The position numbers and the translations under genes were made by a program. Positions 36,243 to 43,966 of a stretch of DNA of 64,000 bases are shown piece after piece. The DNA is taken from positions 540,732 through 604,731 of the forward strand of contig NZ_JAQZCH010000001.1 of NCBI RefSeq assembly GCF_028737325.1. The letters are read 5' to 3'. The notes beneath the pieces were generated by a model. The model saw nothing but the letters and a program-made list of their open reading frames with translations. It made no database searches and was not told the origin of the DNA. Source of the stretch: Microbacterium thalli (lineage in GTDB: Bacteria; Actinomycetota; Actinomycetes; Actinomycetales; Microbacteriaceae). Position 1 is the first letter of the stretch, and every line of letters begins with the position of its first letter.

Positions 36243-37202
36243 TCACTCCTGGCTGCGGTGCTGGTCGTCGCCGAGGGGCGGCGCGACGGTGTCGGGTGCG
36301 GATTCGCTCTGCGGCGCGGATTCGGTCTGCGGCGCCGCGGCGAGGCTGTCGGTCTCGTCGTCGGCGCTGACCGCGGTGCCGCCGGCGACGGGTCGGCGCA
36401 GAACGGTGAGGTCGCCCGAGACGGAGTTGGTGCGGACGTCGACGAACGTGCCGCTGAGCTCGCCGCTCGATCCGGCGAAGCTCGTGAGCGGGCCCGTGCC
36501 CTGCCCCGATCGGACGATGCCGTCGACGAGGACGCGTCCACTGACGCTGCGCACCTGGTAGTTGGCGGGCAGTCCCTCGTCGAGGCGAACGGTGGCGTCG
36601 CCGCTGACCGTGTGCAGCGAGATGGACTGGATAGGGCCGGTCGAGTCGACGAGCATCGCGCCGGAGACGGTGTCGATGCTGGCGGCGCGCAGCGCACCGG
36701 TGGCCGCGACGTCACCCGAGACGGAGTTGGCGCTGAGAGCCCCGCGCAGCTCGCGGATCTGCACGTCGCCCGACACGGCGTTGGCGCTGACGTCGCCCGT
36801 GATGCCGTCGACGATGATGTCGCCCGAGACGGTGTTGACGCGCGCGTCTGCTTCGAGGCCCGAGACGAGGGCGCTGGCGCTGACGACGCCGAGCGTCAGG
36901 TCGGTGCCGCGCGGTACGGCCACGCTGATCTCGGCTTTGGGGCCGACGGAGCCGAAATTGCGGAAGACCTGGAGGAAGTTGTCCCAGCGCAGCTGCGGGT
37001 GATCGATCTCGATCGTGTCGCCCGTCGCCTCGATGCGCAGATCCTTGCCGGTGACCGAGTGCACCTCGATCCGTACGCCCGGCTCGTCATGGGCCACGAT
37101 GTCGATCTGGCCACCGACCATGCTGACCTTGAGCTTGCGGATGTCGTCGACGTCGATGACCCGGGTCTCAGCCGGGTGGACGATCCACTTCTGGAGTGTC
37201 AT
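36243..37202 (-). CDS. DUF4097-family beta-solenoid protein
   Basis: The protein has 319 residues. The core is a chain of short repeats reading like VNTVSGDIIVDGITGDVSANAVSGDVQI, each with the VSGD signature of DUF4097/adhesin-like beta-strand repeats, about residues 100-290. The N-terminus (MTLQKWIVHPAETRVIDVDDI) has no signal peptide, so the protein is likely cytoplasmic or membrane-peripheral. The C-terminus is acidic. PadR/DUF4097 pairs are common in actinobacteria and tied to envelope stress, but the activity is unknown. Confidence 0.85.
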   Translation of the reverse strand: MTLQKWIVHPAETRVIDVDDIRKLKVSMVGGQIDIVAHDEPGVRIEVHSVTGKDLRIEATGDTIEIDHPQLRWDNFLQVFRNFGSVGPKAEISVAVPRGTDLTLGVVSASALVSGLEADARVNTVSGDIIVDGITGDVSANAVSGDVQIRELRGALSANSVSGDVAATGALRAASIDTVSGAMLVDSTGPIQSISLHTVSGDATVRLDEGLPANYQVRSVSGRVLVDGIVRSGQGTGPLTSFAGSSGELSGTFVDVRTNSVSGDLTVLRRPVAGGTAVSADDETDSLAAAPQTESAPQSESAPDTVAPPLGDDQHRSQE

Positions 37203-37240
37203 GGCGTTCCCTCTGTTCGGCGACCTCGGTCGCAGTCGAT

Positions 37241-37256
37241 ACGCGATATATCGCGT
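37241..37256. promoter_or_regulatory. PadR-type operator, perfect palindrome
   Basis: ACGCGATATATCGCGT is a perfect 16-base palindrome. It lies just downstream of the -10 of the DUF4097-padR promoter (minus strand), at about +1 to +16. Confidence 0.75.
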
Positions 37257-37263
37257 TAGCAGG

Positions 37264-37292
37264 ACCATAACACGATATATCGCGTCTGTCAC
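37264..37292 (-). promoter_or_regulatory. Promoter of the DUF4097-padR operon
   Basis: On the minus strand GTGACA (37287-37292) and TATGGT (37264-37269) are 17 bases apart. The second palindrome fills the spacer and the first covers the start site, an arrangement for tight autorepression. The leader would be about 55 bases. Confidence 0.6.
37270..37285. promoter_or_regulatory. PadR-type operator, second copy
   Basis: ACACGATATATCGCGT differs by one base from the perfect palindrome 29 bases away (centre to centre). It occupies the -35/-10 spacer. Confidence 0.7.
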
Positions 37293-37355
37293 CATGCGTC
37301 CGGAAAAGCAGAACGCCCCCACCCGGAGGGTGGAGGCGTTCTATCGACGCGACGG

Positions 37356-37520
37356 TCAGACGCGCTTGTTTCCGCTGATTACTCGGAAGAGGAACGCGAT
37401 GAGTGCGATCACACCCACGATCAGAGCGACCCAGAGCAGCCAGCTGAGGGCGCTGTTGAGGCCGCTGACGATCGCGAGCACGATCGCCACCACGATGATG
37501 ATCACCAGGAAGATGTTCAT
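37356..37520 (-). CDS. Small two-helix membrane protein
   Basis: The protein has 54 residues and starts MNIFLVIIIVVAIVLAIV. It is almost entirely two hydrophobic helices (about 3-22 and 25-45) followed by the basic tail RVISGNKRV. AGGAG lies 6 bases before the ATG. It resembles the tiny stress-associated membrane proteins common in Microbacteriaceae. The function is unknown. It is monocistronic and not part of the DUF4097 transcript, whose promoter lies downstream of it. Confidence 0.7.
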   Translation of the reverse strand: MNIFLVIIIVVAIVLAIVSGLNSALSWLLWVALIVGVIALIAFLFRVISGNKRV

Positions 37521-37687
37521 GGGGGCTCCTTGTCTGTCTCCCAATACCCGTCCCGACTGCGAGACGTTCGCGCCGGTGAGCGCTGACAGTCACATTAGAG
37601 AAAGCCGTGTGTGCGCCGCGAGGGCTTGACTCCGGATTTCCGGCGATGGTATTCGCCCAGGCGTGAGGCTGGGTGCAGACTGCTCGA

Positions 37688-37995
37688 TCAGAACGGCGGG
37701 ATGTCGTTCGGAGGCGGCTCGGTCATCGGTCGGCCCGACGTCGGCGGATCCGTCGCGGGGGTGAACGCGACGAGTGGCGGTGGTGCGTCTTCGCGGTAGA
37801 TCCTCCCGGTGGGGGAGGTCCACACAAGGAGTCCTCCCCCGAGCTTGCCGAGGGCGCGGTCGATGTGGTCCGCGCGGGTCAGATCCGCGAAGTGCGGGTG
37901 CTCGCTGCGGCAGGCCGACTCGCCCAGCAATCCGCCACGAGCGCGGCCAGCACGGCGGCATCCGCGTCGCTGCCGAATCCCGCACTCGAAGACAT
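37688..37995 (-). pseudogene. Decayed DUF222/HNH (13E12-type) protein remnant
   Basis: Two frames are needed. From the ATG at 37995 about 30 codons read MSSSAGFGSDADAAVLAALV and onward before an early stop. A shifted frame then carries GGGLLVWTSPTGRIYRED, a Pro-rich stretch and the end PPNDIPPF. The WTSPTGRxY motif and PF-terminal Pro-rich tail resemble the C-terminus of actinobacterial DUF222/HNH endonucleases; the catalytic HNH and central DUF222 parts are missing. CAATAT ends 6 bases before the ATG and an SOS-like box overlaps the start, as is known for LexA-controlled 13E12 genes. The rest of 37521-38146 shows no other gene. The alternative is a small unknown gene with one sequence error. 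Confidence 0.45.
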
Positions 37996-38001
37996 GTTCG
38001 A
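37986..38001. promoter_or_regulatory. SOS (LexA) box candidate
   Basis: TCGAAGACATGTTCGA matches 11 of 12 arm positions of the actinobacterial SOS box TCGAAC-N4-GTTCGA. It overlaps the start codon and -10 region of the remnant described above. Confidence 0.6.
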
Positions 38002-38146
38002 ATATTGCCACGAACCTCCGACATCGCCCATCGACGCGCACGGTGCGCAGACCGACGCGGCTACGCGCGCGCGGGAACCGTGTCAAGCACCTGCGCCGGC
38101 TCTGGTCGCGCTCGTAATCTCGGCTCCACGACGAAGGGAGACAGCC

Positions 38147-38416
38147 ATGCCGCAGGGACGTGGATCCAACAGTCTGAAAGACCCGGAGCTCTACGAAGAG
38201 CTGCGCGAGGACGGCGCTTCGAAAGAGAAGGCCGCCCGCATCTCGAACGCGGCCGCCCGTGACGGGCGCAAGGCTGTGGGACATCGCGGCGGCACGTCCG
38301 GCGACTACGAGGACTGGACCGTCGACGAGCTCAAGAAGCGCGCGAAAGAACTCGGCATCTCCGGCTACTCGGGCAAGAAGAAGGCGCAGCTCATCTCGAT
38401 GCTGCGCGATCACTGA
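38147..38416 (+). CDS. Small Rho-N/SAP-like DNA-binding protein (DUF7218-like)
   Basis: The protein has 89 residues. The N-terminal part (SNSLKDPELYEELREDGASKEKAARISNAAARDG) and the C-terminal Rho-N-type helix pair (WTVDELKKRAKELGISGYSGKKKAQLISMLRDH) are typical of small actinobacterial nucleic-acid-binding proteins. AAGGGAG lies 6 bases before the ATG. Its stop is one base from the topoisomerase IB start, so the two are translated from one message and may act on the same DNA. Confidence 0.85.
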   Translation: MPQGRGSNSLKDPELYEELREDGASKEKAARISNAAARDGRKAVGHRGGTSGDYEDWTVDELKKRAKELGISGYSGKKKAQLISMLRDH

Positions 38417-38417
38417 G

Positions 38418-39380
38418 GTGCCCCGGCTCGTCCGAGTCCGCCCCGGCGTCGATCCCGGCATCCGCCGTATCCGCTCGGGAAAGGGCTTCCGTTACACCGA
38501 CGCCGCCGGCGGCGCGATCGGCCGCCGCGATCTGGCGCGCATCCGCACCATCGTGATCCCGCCTGCGTGGCAGGACGTCTGGATCAGCGAGAACCCGCAG
38601 GGTCATGTCCAGGTCGTGGGCACCGACGACGCCGGCCGGCGGCAGTACATCTACCATCCCGACTGGACGCGCAGCCGCGACAAGGGCAAGTACGCGCGGG
38701 CGATGGAGCTCGCCGAGGCGCTGCCCCGCGCCCGCTCGCGCGCGACGACGTCGCTGCGGCGCGCGGAGCTCGACCGTGAGCGCGTGCTGGCCGCCGCGTT
38801 CCGCATGCTCGACCGGTCGGCGCTGCGCATCGGTTCGCAGCGCTACCTGCTGCAGCACGGCAGTCGCGGGCTCACCACGCTCCGCCGCCGTGACGCTTCC
38901 GTGGCCGAGAGCATCGTCAACCTCGCCTTCTCGGGCAAGAGCGGTCAGCGCCAAGCGCTCGAGATCTCCGACCCCGACCTCGCCGCCGCCATCCTGATGC
39001 TGATCGAGGGTCGCCCGGCGTCGCCGCTGCTCGCGTGGCAGCGCGAGCGCCGTCGGGTGCCGCTGACGCCCAACGAGGTCAACGCCTACGTCCGAGCCCT
39101 CACCGGCGGGCCGTTCACGGCGAAGGACTTCCGGACGCTGCGCGGCACGGTCGTCGCGGCGGACGCCCTCGCCCGCATCGGCATCGCCGAGACCGCGCGC
39201 GCCATCCACCAGGCCGAGGTCGAGGCCGTGCGCGCCGCCGCGACCGCGCTCGGCAACACGCCCTCGGTCGCCCGCAGCTCGTACATCGACCCGCGGGTCT
39301 TCGAGCGCTACCGATCGGGGATGCTGCTGGACACGAACGTGTCGCCCGAGTCGGCGATCCGGTCGCTCGTCCTCGGCTGA
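38418..39380 (+). CDS. DNA topoisomerase IB (poxvirus type)
   Basis: The protein has 320 residues. Landmarks are the N-terminal IRRIRSGKGFRY, IPPAWQDVWI, then RIGSQRYLLQHGSRGLTTLRRR with catalytic Arg, FTAKDFRTLRGT, and catalytic Tyr289 in RSSYIDPRVFERY. It relaxes supercoils by a 3'-phosphotyrosyl intermediate. The GTG at 38418 directly follows the previous stop; earlier in-frame codons lie inside that gene. Bacterial TopIB is not universal and is usually accessory to TopA and gyrase. Confidence 0.93.
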   Translation: MPRLVRVRPGVDPGIRRIRSGKGFRYTDAAGGAIGRRDLARIRTIVIPPAWQDVWISENPQGHVQVVGTDDAGRRQYIYHPDWTRSRDKGKYARAMELAEALPRARSRATTSLRRAELDRERVLAAAFRMLDRSALRIGSQRYLLQHGSRGLTTLRRRDASVAESIVNLAFSGKSGQRQALEISDPDLAAAILMLIEGRPASPLLAWQRERRRVPLTPNEVNAYVRALTGGPFTAKDFRTLRGTVVAADALARIGIAETARAIHQAEVEAVRAAATALGNTPSVARSSYIDPRVFERYRSGMLLDTNVSPESAIRSLVLG

Positions 39381-39444
39381 GCCGGCCGCCCCGCTCGCGG
39401 TGTGGCGGCGCGGCCTCGACGAGCCGCGGCACTACCGTGGCGAC

Positions 39445-39846
39445 GTGGTCGGCCGCGCACGGATATCGCCGCTGACGCTCCTGCTCGTGATGGTCGGGGG
39501 CGCGGCGGGCGTCGCTGTGCGCGCCGCGCTGACCGTCCCGTTCGTCGGGTGGATGCATCCGCTCGTCGTGCCGTCTCTCACGCTGGGATGCAACCTCGTC
39601 GGCTCCTTCCTCCTCGGCGTCGTCATCGGTCGCTGGGGCGATGCGCACCCGCGGCGACGCGCCTTCGTGGGCACCGGAGTGCTCGGTGGCTTCACGACCT
39701 ACAGTGCGTTCGCAGTCCAGTCGATCGAGGTCGCCACCAATGCCCCCGTCGTGGGTCTCGTGCTCATGGCCGTCTCGCTGATCGGTGGTCTGCTCGCCGC
39801 GGCGCTCGGTCTGTCGGCGGGTTCCCGAACGGGCGCGGCGCGGTGA
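39445..39846 (+). CDS. crcB: Fluoride channel subunit (CrcB/Fluc) 1
   Basis: The protein has 133 residues and four helices. Fluc hallmarks are GGAAGVAVRAALT, GCNLVGSFLLGVV (with the pore Asn) and GVLGGFTTYSAFAVQ (the Phe-box/Na+ site turn). It exports F- passively as a dual-topology dimer or heterodimer. TACCGT (39433-39438) ends 6 bases before the GTG at 39445, which I therefore prefer to an in-frame GTG at 39400. The stop overlaps the second crcB as GTGA. Confidence 0.9.
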   Translation: MVGRARISPLTLLLVMVGGAAGVAVRAALTVPFVGWMHPLVVPSLTLGCNLVGSFLLGVVIGRWGDAHPRRRAFVGTGVLGGFTTYSAFAVQSIEVATNAPVVGLVLMAVSLIGGLLAAALGLSAGSRTGAAR

Positions 39847-40229
39847 ACGGGATGAACGTGGGGATGATGATCGCCCTCGTCGTCGCGGGCGGCGTCGGCG
39901 CCGGCATCCGTTACGTCATCGACGTCGTCCTCACGCGGGGACGGAGCGACGCCTTCCCGATCGGGATCATCGTCGTGAACGTCACCGGATCGGCGCTCCT
40001 CGGGTTGCTCACCGGCCTCGGCACGGTGATCGGTGCCGACGTGCTGGCGGTGCTCGGCATCGGTCTGCTCGGCGGATACACGACCTTCAGCACCGTCTCG
40101 GTCGAGACGGTGCGGCTCGCGCGCCGGGGTCGTCGCGACTGGGCCGTCGTCAACCTGTTCGGCACCCTCGCGGCAGCCGTCGTGGCGGCGGCGATCGGGA
40201 TGACCGTCGGTGGTCTCTTCCCCCGCTGA
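39843..40229 (+). CDS. crcB: Fluoride channel subunit (CrcB/Fluc) 2
   Basis: The protein has 128 residues and four helices, with GGVGAGIRYVID, VNVTGSALLGLLTGL (pore Asn) and GLLGGYTTFSTVSVE. It is a paralogue of the preceding gene, translationally coupled to it. Adjacent unequal crcB pairs usually form a heterodimeric Fluc channel with opposite topologies. No fluoride riboswitch is evident upstream of the pair. Confidence 0.92.
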   Translation: MNGMNVGMMIALVVAGGVGAGIRYVIDVVLTRGRSDAFPIGIIVVNVTGSALLGLLTGLGTVIGADVLAVLGIGLLGGYTTFSTVSVETVRLARRGRRDWAVVNLFGTLAAAVVAAAIGMTVGGLFPR

Positions 40230-40256
40230 CCCATAGCCGGGCGTGGGATACTGGGC

Positions 40257-40278
40257 GTCGATACAGTCCTGTATCGAC
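40257..40278. promoter_or_regulatory. 22-base near-perfect palindrome before the RND gene
   Basis: Arms of 10 bases, GTCGATACAG and its exact complement, flank TC. It lies 67 bases before the RND start codon, just after a GATACT -10-like hexamer (40247-40252). This is the size and shape of a TetR- or MarR-type operator. No such regulator is encoded next to it. Confidence 0.7.
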
Positions 40279-40344
40279 GAGCGCTCTGCGCCCGACCTGC
40301 ACCGCACCGACATCCGCGCCGTTTCCGGCGCTCCGAGGGATCCT

Positions 40345-43300
40345 GTGTCGAAACTCGCCGTCCTGAGCCTGAAGAACCGTGCGCTCATCGCGCTGATCAC
40401 GATCGTCGCCGCCGTGTTCGGCGGGCTCGCGCTCACGAACCTGAAGCAGGAGCTCATCCCGTCGATCGAGCTGCCGCAGCTGTCGGTCGTCACGACCTAC
40501 CCCGGCGCCTCGCCCGAGGTCGTGAACACCGACGTCTCGACGCCGATCGAGACCGCCATCCAAGGCATCCCCGGGCTGGAGTCGACGACCGCGACCAGCT
40601 CGACCAACGCGTCGATCATCCAGGCGTCCTTCACCTACGGCACCGACCTCGCCACCGCCGAGCAGAAGATCCTGCAGGCCGTCAACCGCATTCAGAGCCA
40701 GCTGCCCGACGGCGTCACCCCCAGTGTGCTGAGCTTCTCGCTCGACGACCTGCCCGTCATCCAGCTCGCCGTCACGGGCTACGACGACGAGGAGTCGGTG
40801 CAGGCGCGCCTCGAGAGCACCGTCATCCCCGACCTCGAGGACGTCGACGGCGTCAACGCCGCGCAGGTGGTCGGCGGACGTGCCGAGCGCATCACCATCA
40901 CCCCCGATCAGGCGGCCCTCGCCGGAGCCGGCTTCAGCCAGCAGGCGATCCGCGACGCGCTCGAGCAGAACGGCGTGCTCTTCCCCGGTGGCGAGATCAC
41001 CGAAGGCGACCAGTCGCTCACGGTGCAGACGGGCGCGAAGATCGCGTCGGTCGAGGAGCTGTCGGCGCTGCCGCTCGTGCCGACGGATGCCGCGCAGCTG
41101 ACCGGTGGTCTCACGACGATCGGCGACGTCGCGACCGTCGCGCAAGAGCCGGCGCCCATCACCTCGATCTCGCGCGTCGATGGTGAGCCGGCGCTGACCA
41201 TCGCGGTCACGAAGCTTCCCGCGGCGAACACGGTCGACGTCTCGCGCGGCGTGCTCGCCGCGCTCCCGGCCCTCGAGGACGACCTCGGCGGCGACGCGCA
41301 GTTCACGGTCGTGTTCGACCAGGCGCCGTTCATCGAGGAGTCGATCGCGGCCCTCGCGCAGGAGGGTCTGCTCGGCCTCGTGTTCGCCGTGCTGGTCATC
41401 CTCGTGTTCCTGCTGTCGGTGCGCTCGACGATCGTCACGGCGATCTCGATCCCGACGAGCGTGCTCATCACGTTCGTCGGCATCCAGGCGTTCGGCTATT
41501 CGCTCAACATCCTGACCCTCGGTGCGCTGACCATCGCGATCGGGCGCGTCGTCGACGACTCGATCGTCGTCATCGAGAACATCAAGCGCCACTACGTCGA
41601 GGGAGCCGACAAGCTCGCGGCGATCACCCTCGCGGTGCGCGAGGTGGCGGCGGCGATCACGGCGTCGACCATCACCACCGTCGCGGTGTTCCTTCCCATC
41701 GCCTTCGTCGGCGACCTCACCGGGGAGCTGTTCCGCCCGTTCGCGCTGACGGTGGCCATCGCCATGTCCGCGTCGCTGTTCGTCTCGCTGACGATCGTGC
41801 CCGTGCTGGCGTACTGGTTCCTGCGCCCCGGCAAGCCCGTCCTCGGCGCCGACGGCCAGCGGATCGACCCCGAGCACCCCGATGCCCCGCCGTCTCGCCT
41901 GCAGAAGGCGTACCTGCCCGTGCTGCGCTGGACGCTGCGCCACTCGGTCGTCACGCTGCTCGTGGCCGTGCTCGTCCTCGCCGGCACGATTCTCGCGGTG
42001 CCGCTCATGAAGACGAACTTCCTCGGCGACTCGGGGCAGAACACGTTCACGATGACCCAGTCGCTCGGACCGGCCGCGTCGCTCGAGGCCGAGGATGCCG
42101 CAGCCCAGCGCGTCGAGGACGCCATCACCGACCTCGACGGCATCGACGCGGTGCAGGTGTCGATCGGATCGTCCGGTTCACAGTTGCGCGACGCCTTCTC
42201 GGGCGGCGGTGGCGGTATCACCTACTCGATCACCACCGACAGTTCGGCCGACCAGCTCGAGGTGCGCGACCGCGTTCAGCGGGCCGTCGCCGATCTCGAC
42301 GACGTCGGCGAGATCCAGATCTCGGCAGCCGGCGGCGGGTTCGGCTCGAGCGACATCGAGGTGGACGTCACGGCGGCCGACCAGGAGTTGCTGCGCGAGG
42401 CCACCGACGCGGTCGTCTCGTCGCTGCAGGACGCCGACGGTGTCAGCCAGGTCGCCTCGAACCTGTCGGCCTCGCTGCCCTTCATCGCCGTGACCGTCGA
42501 CCGCGAGGCGGCGGCATCCCGCGGCCTGTCGGAGGTCGCCGTCGGCGGCATCGTCTCGGGCACGATGCAGCCCCAGTCGATCGGCACGGTCGAGATCGAC
42601 GACACGTCGCTGACGGTGTACCTCGCCGCCTCGCAGGAGCCGGCCACGATCGACGAGCTGCGTCAGCTGACGATCCCCACCGCCGGCGGCGCGATCCCGC
42701 TGCAGGACATCGCCACGGTCGAGCAGAGCGAAGGCCCGACCTCGATCACGACGCAGCGCGGTCAGCGCACCGCGACCGTCACCGTGACGCCCGCGGGCGA
42801 CGACCTCAACGCCGCCTCGGCCGCCGTCGCCGATGCCCTCGACACGGTTGATCTGCCGCAGGGGGCGGATGCCGAGATCGGCGGCGTCCTGACGCAGCAG
42901 CAGGATGCCTTCGCGCAGCTCGGTCTCGCGGCGCTCGCGGCCATCCTGATCGTCTACATCGTGATGGTCGCGACCTTCAAGTCGCTGCGGCAGCCGCTGC
43001 TGCTGCTGGTCTCGGTGCCGTTCGCGGCGACCGGCGCCATCCTGCTGCAGATCGCCACCGGCATCCCGCTCGGGGTGGCGTCGCTCATCGGTGTGCTCAT
43101 GCTCATCGGCATCGTGGTGACGAACGCGATCGTCCTCATCGATCTCGTGAACCAGTACCGCGAGAAGGGGCTGTCGGCGCACGACGCGACGATCGCCGGT
43201 GGTTCGCGACGCCTGCGCCCGATCCTGATGACGGCGCTCGCGACGATCTTCGCGCTCACGCCCATGGCGCTCGGCATCACGGGGCACGGCGGGTTCATCT

Positions 43301-43722
43301 CGCAGCCGCTCGCGATCGTCGTCATCGGTGGACTCATCTCGTCGACCGTGCTGACCCTGCTCGTGCTGCCGACGCTGTACAACCTCGTCGAGGGCGCCCG
43401 CGAGCGCCGGGCGGCTCGTCGCGGAAACGCGGCGGGCGCGGTCTCGGACGAGCACGAGGACGCCGGATACCCCGCCGCCGCGGCACCGATGACCCGTCGC
43501 GAGCGGCGTCTCGCCGAAGCGGCCTCGGCCGAGCCGACGCACCTCGTCGTGCCGGCCGGTGGATCGCTGGATGCGCCGAGCCACCTCGTCATCCCCGTCG
43601 AAGCGGACGAGTCGGCGGGCGACCCCGGCCGTGACGCCGGCGCCGGCACGACGCGCGGCGCTCGCCCGAGCCGTTCGGTGCCCGGGGCATCGCGCGGACC
43701 CCGCCGGCGCCGCCTGGCCTGA
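40345..43722 (+). CDS. RND-family efflux transporter (HAE1/AcrB type)
   Basis: The protein has 1125 residues. The layout is helix 1, a large external loop (about 30-330), helices 2-6 (including the GRVVDDSIVVIENIKRH motif with paired Asp), a second loop, then helices 8-12 (GVLMLIGIVVTNAIVLIDLVNQY). YPGASPEVV and EQKILQAVNRIQ match the AcrB porter domain. After the last helix come about 110 extra residues, Ala/Glu/Arg-rich, with the near-repeats THLVVPAGGSLDAPSHLVIP. No membrane-fusion or outer-membrane partner is adjacent, consistent with a Gram-positive cell. The GAGGGA before the GTG at 40345 sets the start. The substrate is unknown. Confidence 0.88.
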   Translation: MSKLAVLSLKNRALIALITIVAAVFGGLALTNLKQELIPSIELPQLSVVTTYPGASPEVVNTDVSTPIETAIQGIPGLESTTATSSTNASIIQASFTYGTDLATAEQKILQAVNRIQSQLPDGVTPSVLSFSLDDLPVIQLAVTGYDDEESVQARLESTVIPDLEDVDGVNAAQVVGGRAERITITPDQAALAGAGFSQQAIRDALEQNGVLFPGGEITEGDQSLTVQTGAKIASVEELSALPLVPTDAAQLTGGLTTIGDVATVAQEPAPITSISRVDGEPALTIAVTKLPAANTVDVSRGVLAALPALEDDLGGDAQFTVVFDQAPFIEESIAALAQEGLLGLVFAVLVILVFLLSVRSTIVTAISIPTSVLITFVGIQAFGYSLNILTLGALTIAIGRVVDDSIVVIENIKRHYVEGADKLAAITLAVREVAAAITASTITTVAVFLPIAFVGDLTGELFRPFALTVAIAMSASLFVSLTIVPVLAYWFLRPGKPVLGADGQRIDPEHPDAPPSRLQKAYLPVLRWTLRHSVVTLLVAVLVLAGTILAVPLMKTNFLGDSGQNTFTMTQSLGPAASLEAEDAAAQRVEDAITDLDGIDAVQVSIGSSGSQLRDAFSGGGGGITYSITTDSSADQLEVRDRVQRAVADLDDVGEIQISAAGGGFGSSDIEVDVTAADQELLREATDAVVSSLQDADGVSQVASNLSASLPFIAVTVDREAAASRGLSEVAVGGIVSGTMQPQSIGTVEIDDTSLTVYLAASQEPATIDELRQLTIPTAGGAIPLQDIATVEQSEGPTSITTQRGQRTATVTVTPAGDDLNAASAAVADALDTVDLPQGADAEIGGVLTQQQDAFAQLGLAALAAILIVYIVMVATFKSLRQPLLLLVSVPFAATGAILLQIATGIPLGVASLIGVLMLIGIVVTNAIVLIDLVNQYREKGLSAHDATIAGGSRRLRPILMTALATIFALTPMALGITGHGGFISQPLAIVVIGGLISSTVLTLLVLPTLYNLVEGARERRAARRGNAAGAVSDEHEDAGYPAAAAPMTRRERRLAEAASAEPTHLVVPAGGSLDAPSHLVIPVEADESAGDPGRDAGAGTTRGARPSRSVPGASRGPRRRRLA

Positions 43723-43966
43723 TCCGCTCCGGCGGGGCGCCGTGCCGGGCGGCCCCGCCAGGGCGTTTCTCAGGCGGATGCCGTATCGTTGGCGGGTCGG
43801 CTCGGGACAACGCGTGATCGCGACAGGTTTTGTGAGTCCTGGGGGCCGATGGTGAGCGCCGATCGGCGCGCATGAACACCATGTGAATGGCCCCGGCCGA
43901 CGGATGTCCGGGTATGCCCGCGTGCGCGGGCGCTGTTCTCGTGCCGAGAACCCGAAGGACACACCC
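43723..43966. other. Intergenic leader region before the DEAD-box helicase
   Basis: 244 bases without a gene. A long untranslated leader is likely, as for cold-responsive helicases, and short inverted repeats are visible around 43855-43875, but I find no convincing promoter or known riboswitch fold. Confidence 0.4.

Noticed and set aside
39381..39444. Fluoride riboswitch upstream of crcB
   Set aside because: Only 64 bases are available, no fold pattern is recognisable and the message appears leaderless.
39400..40229. Twin CrcB genes as one frameshifted gene
   Set aside because: Each has a full set of four helices and pore motifs; paired subunits with a GTGA overlap are normal.
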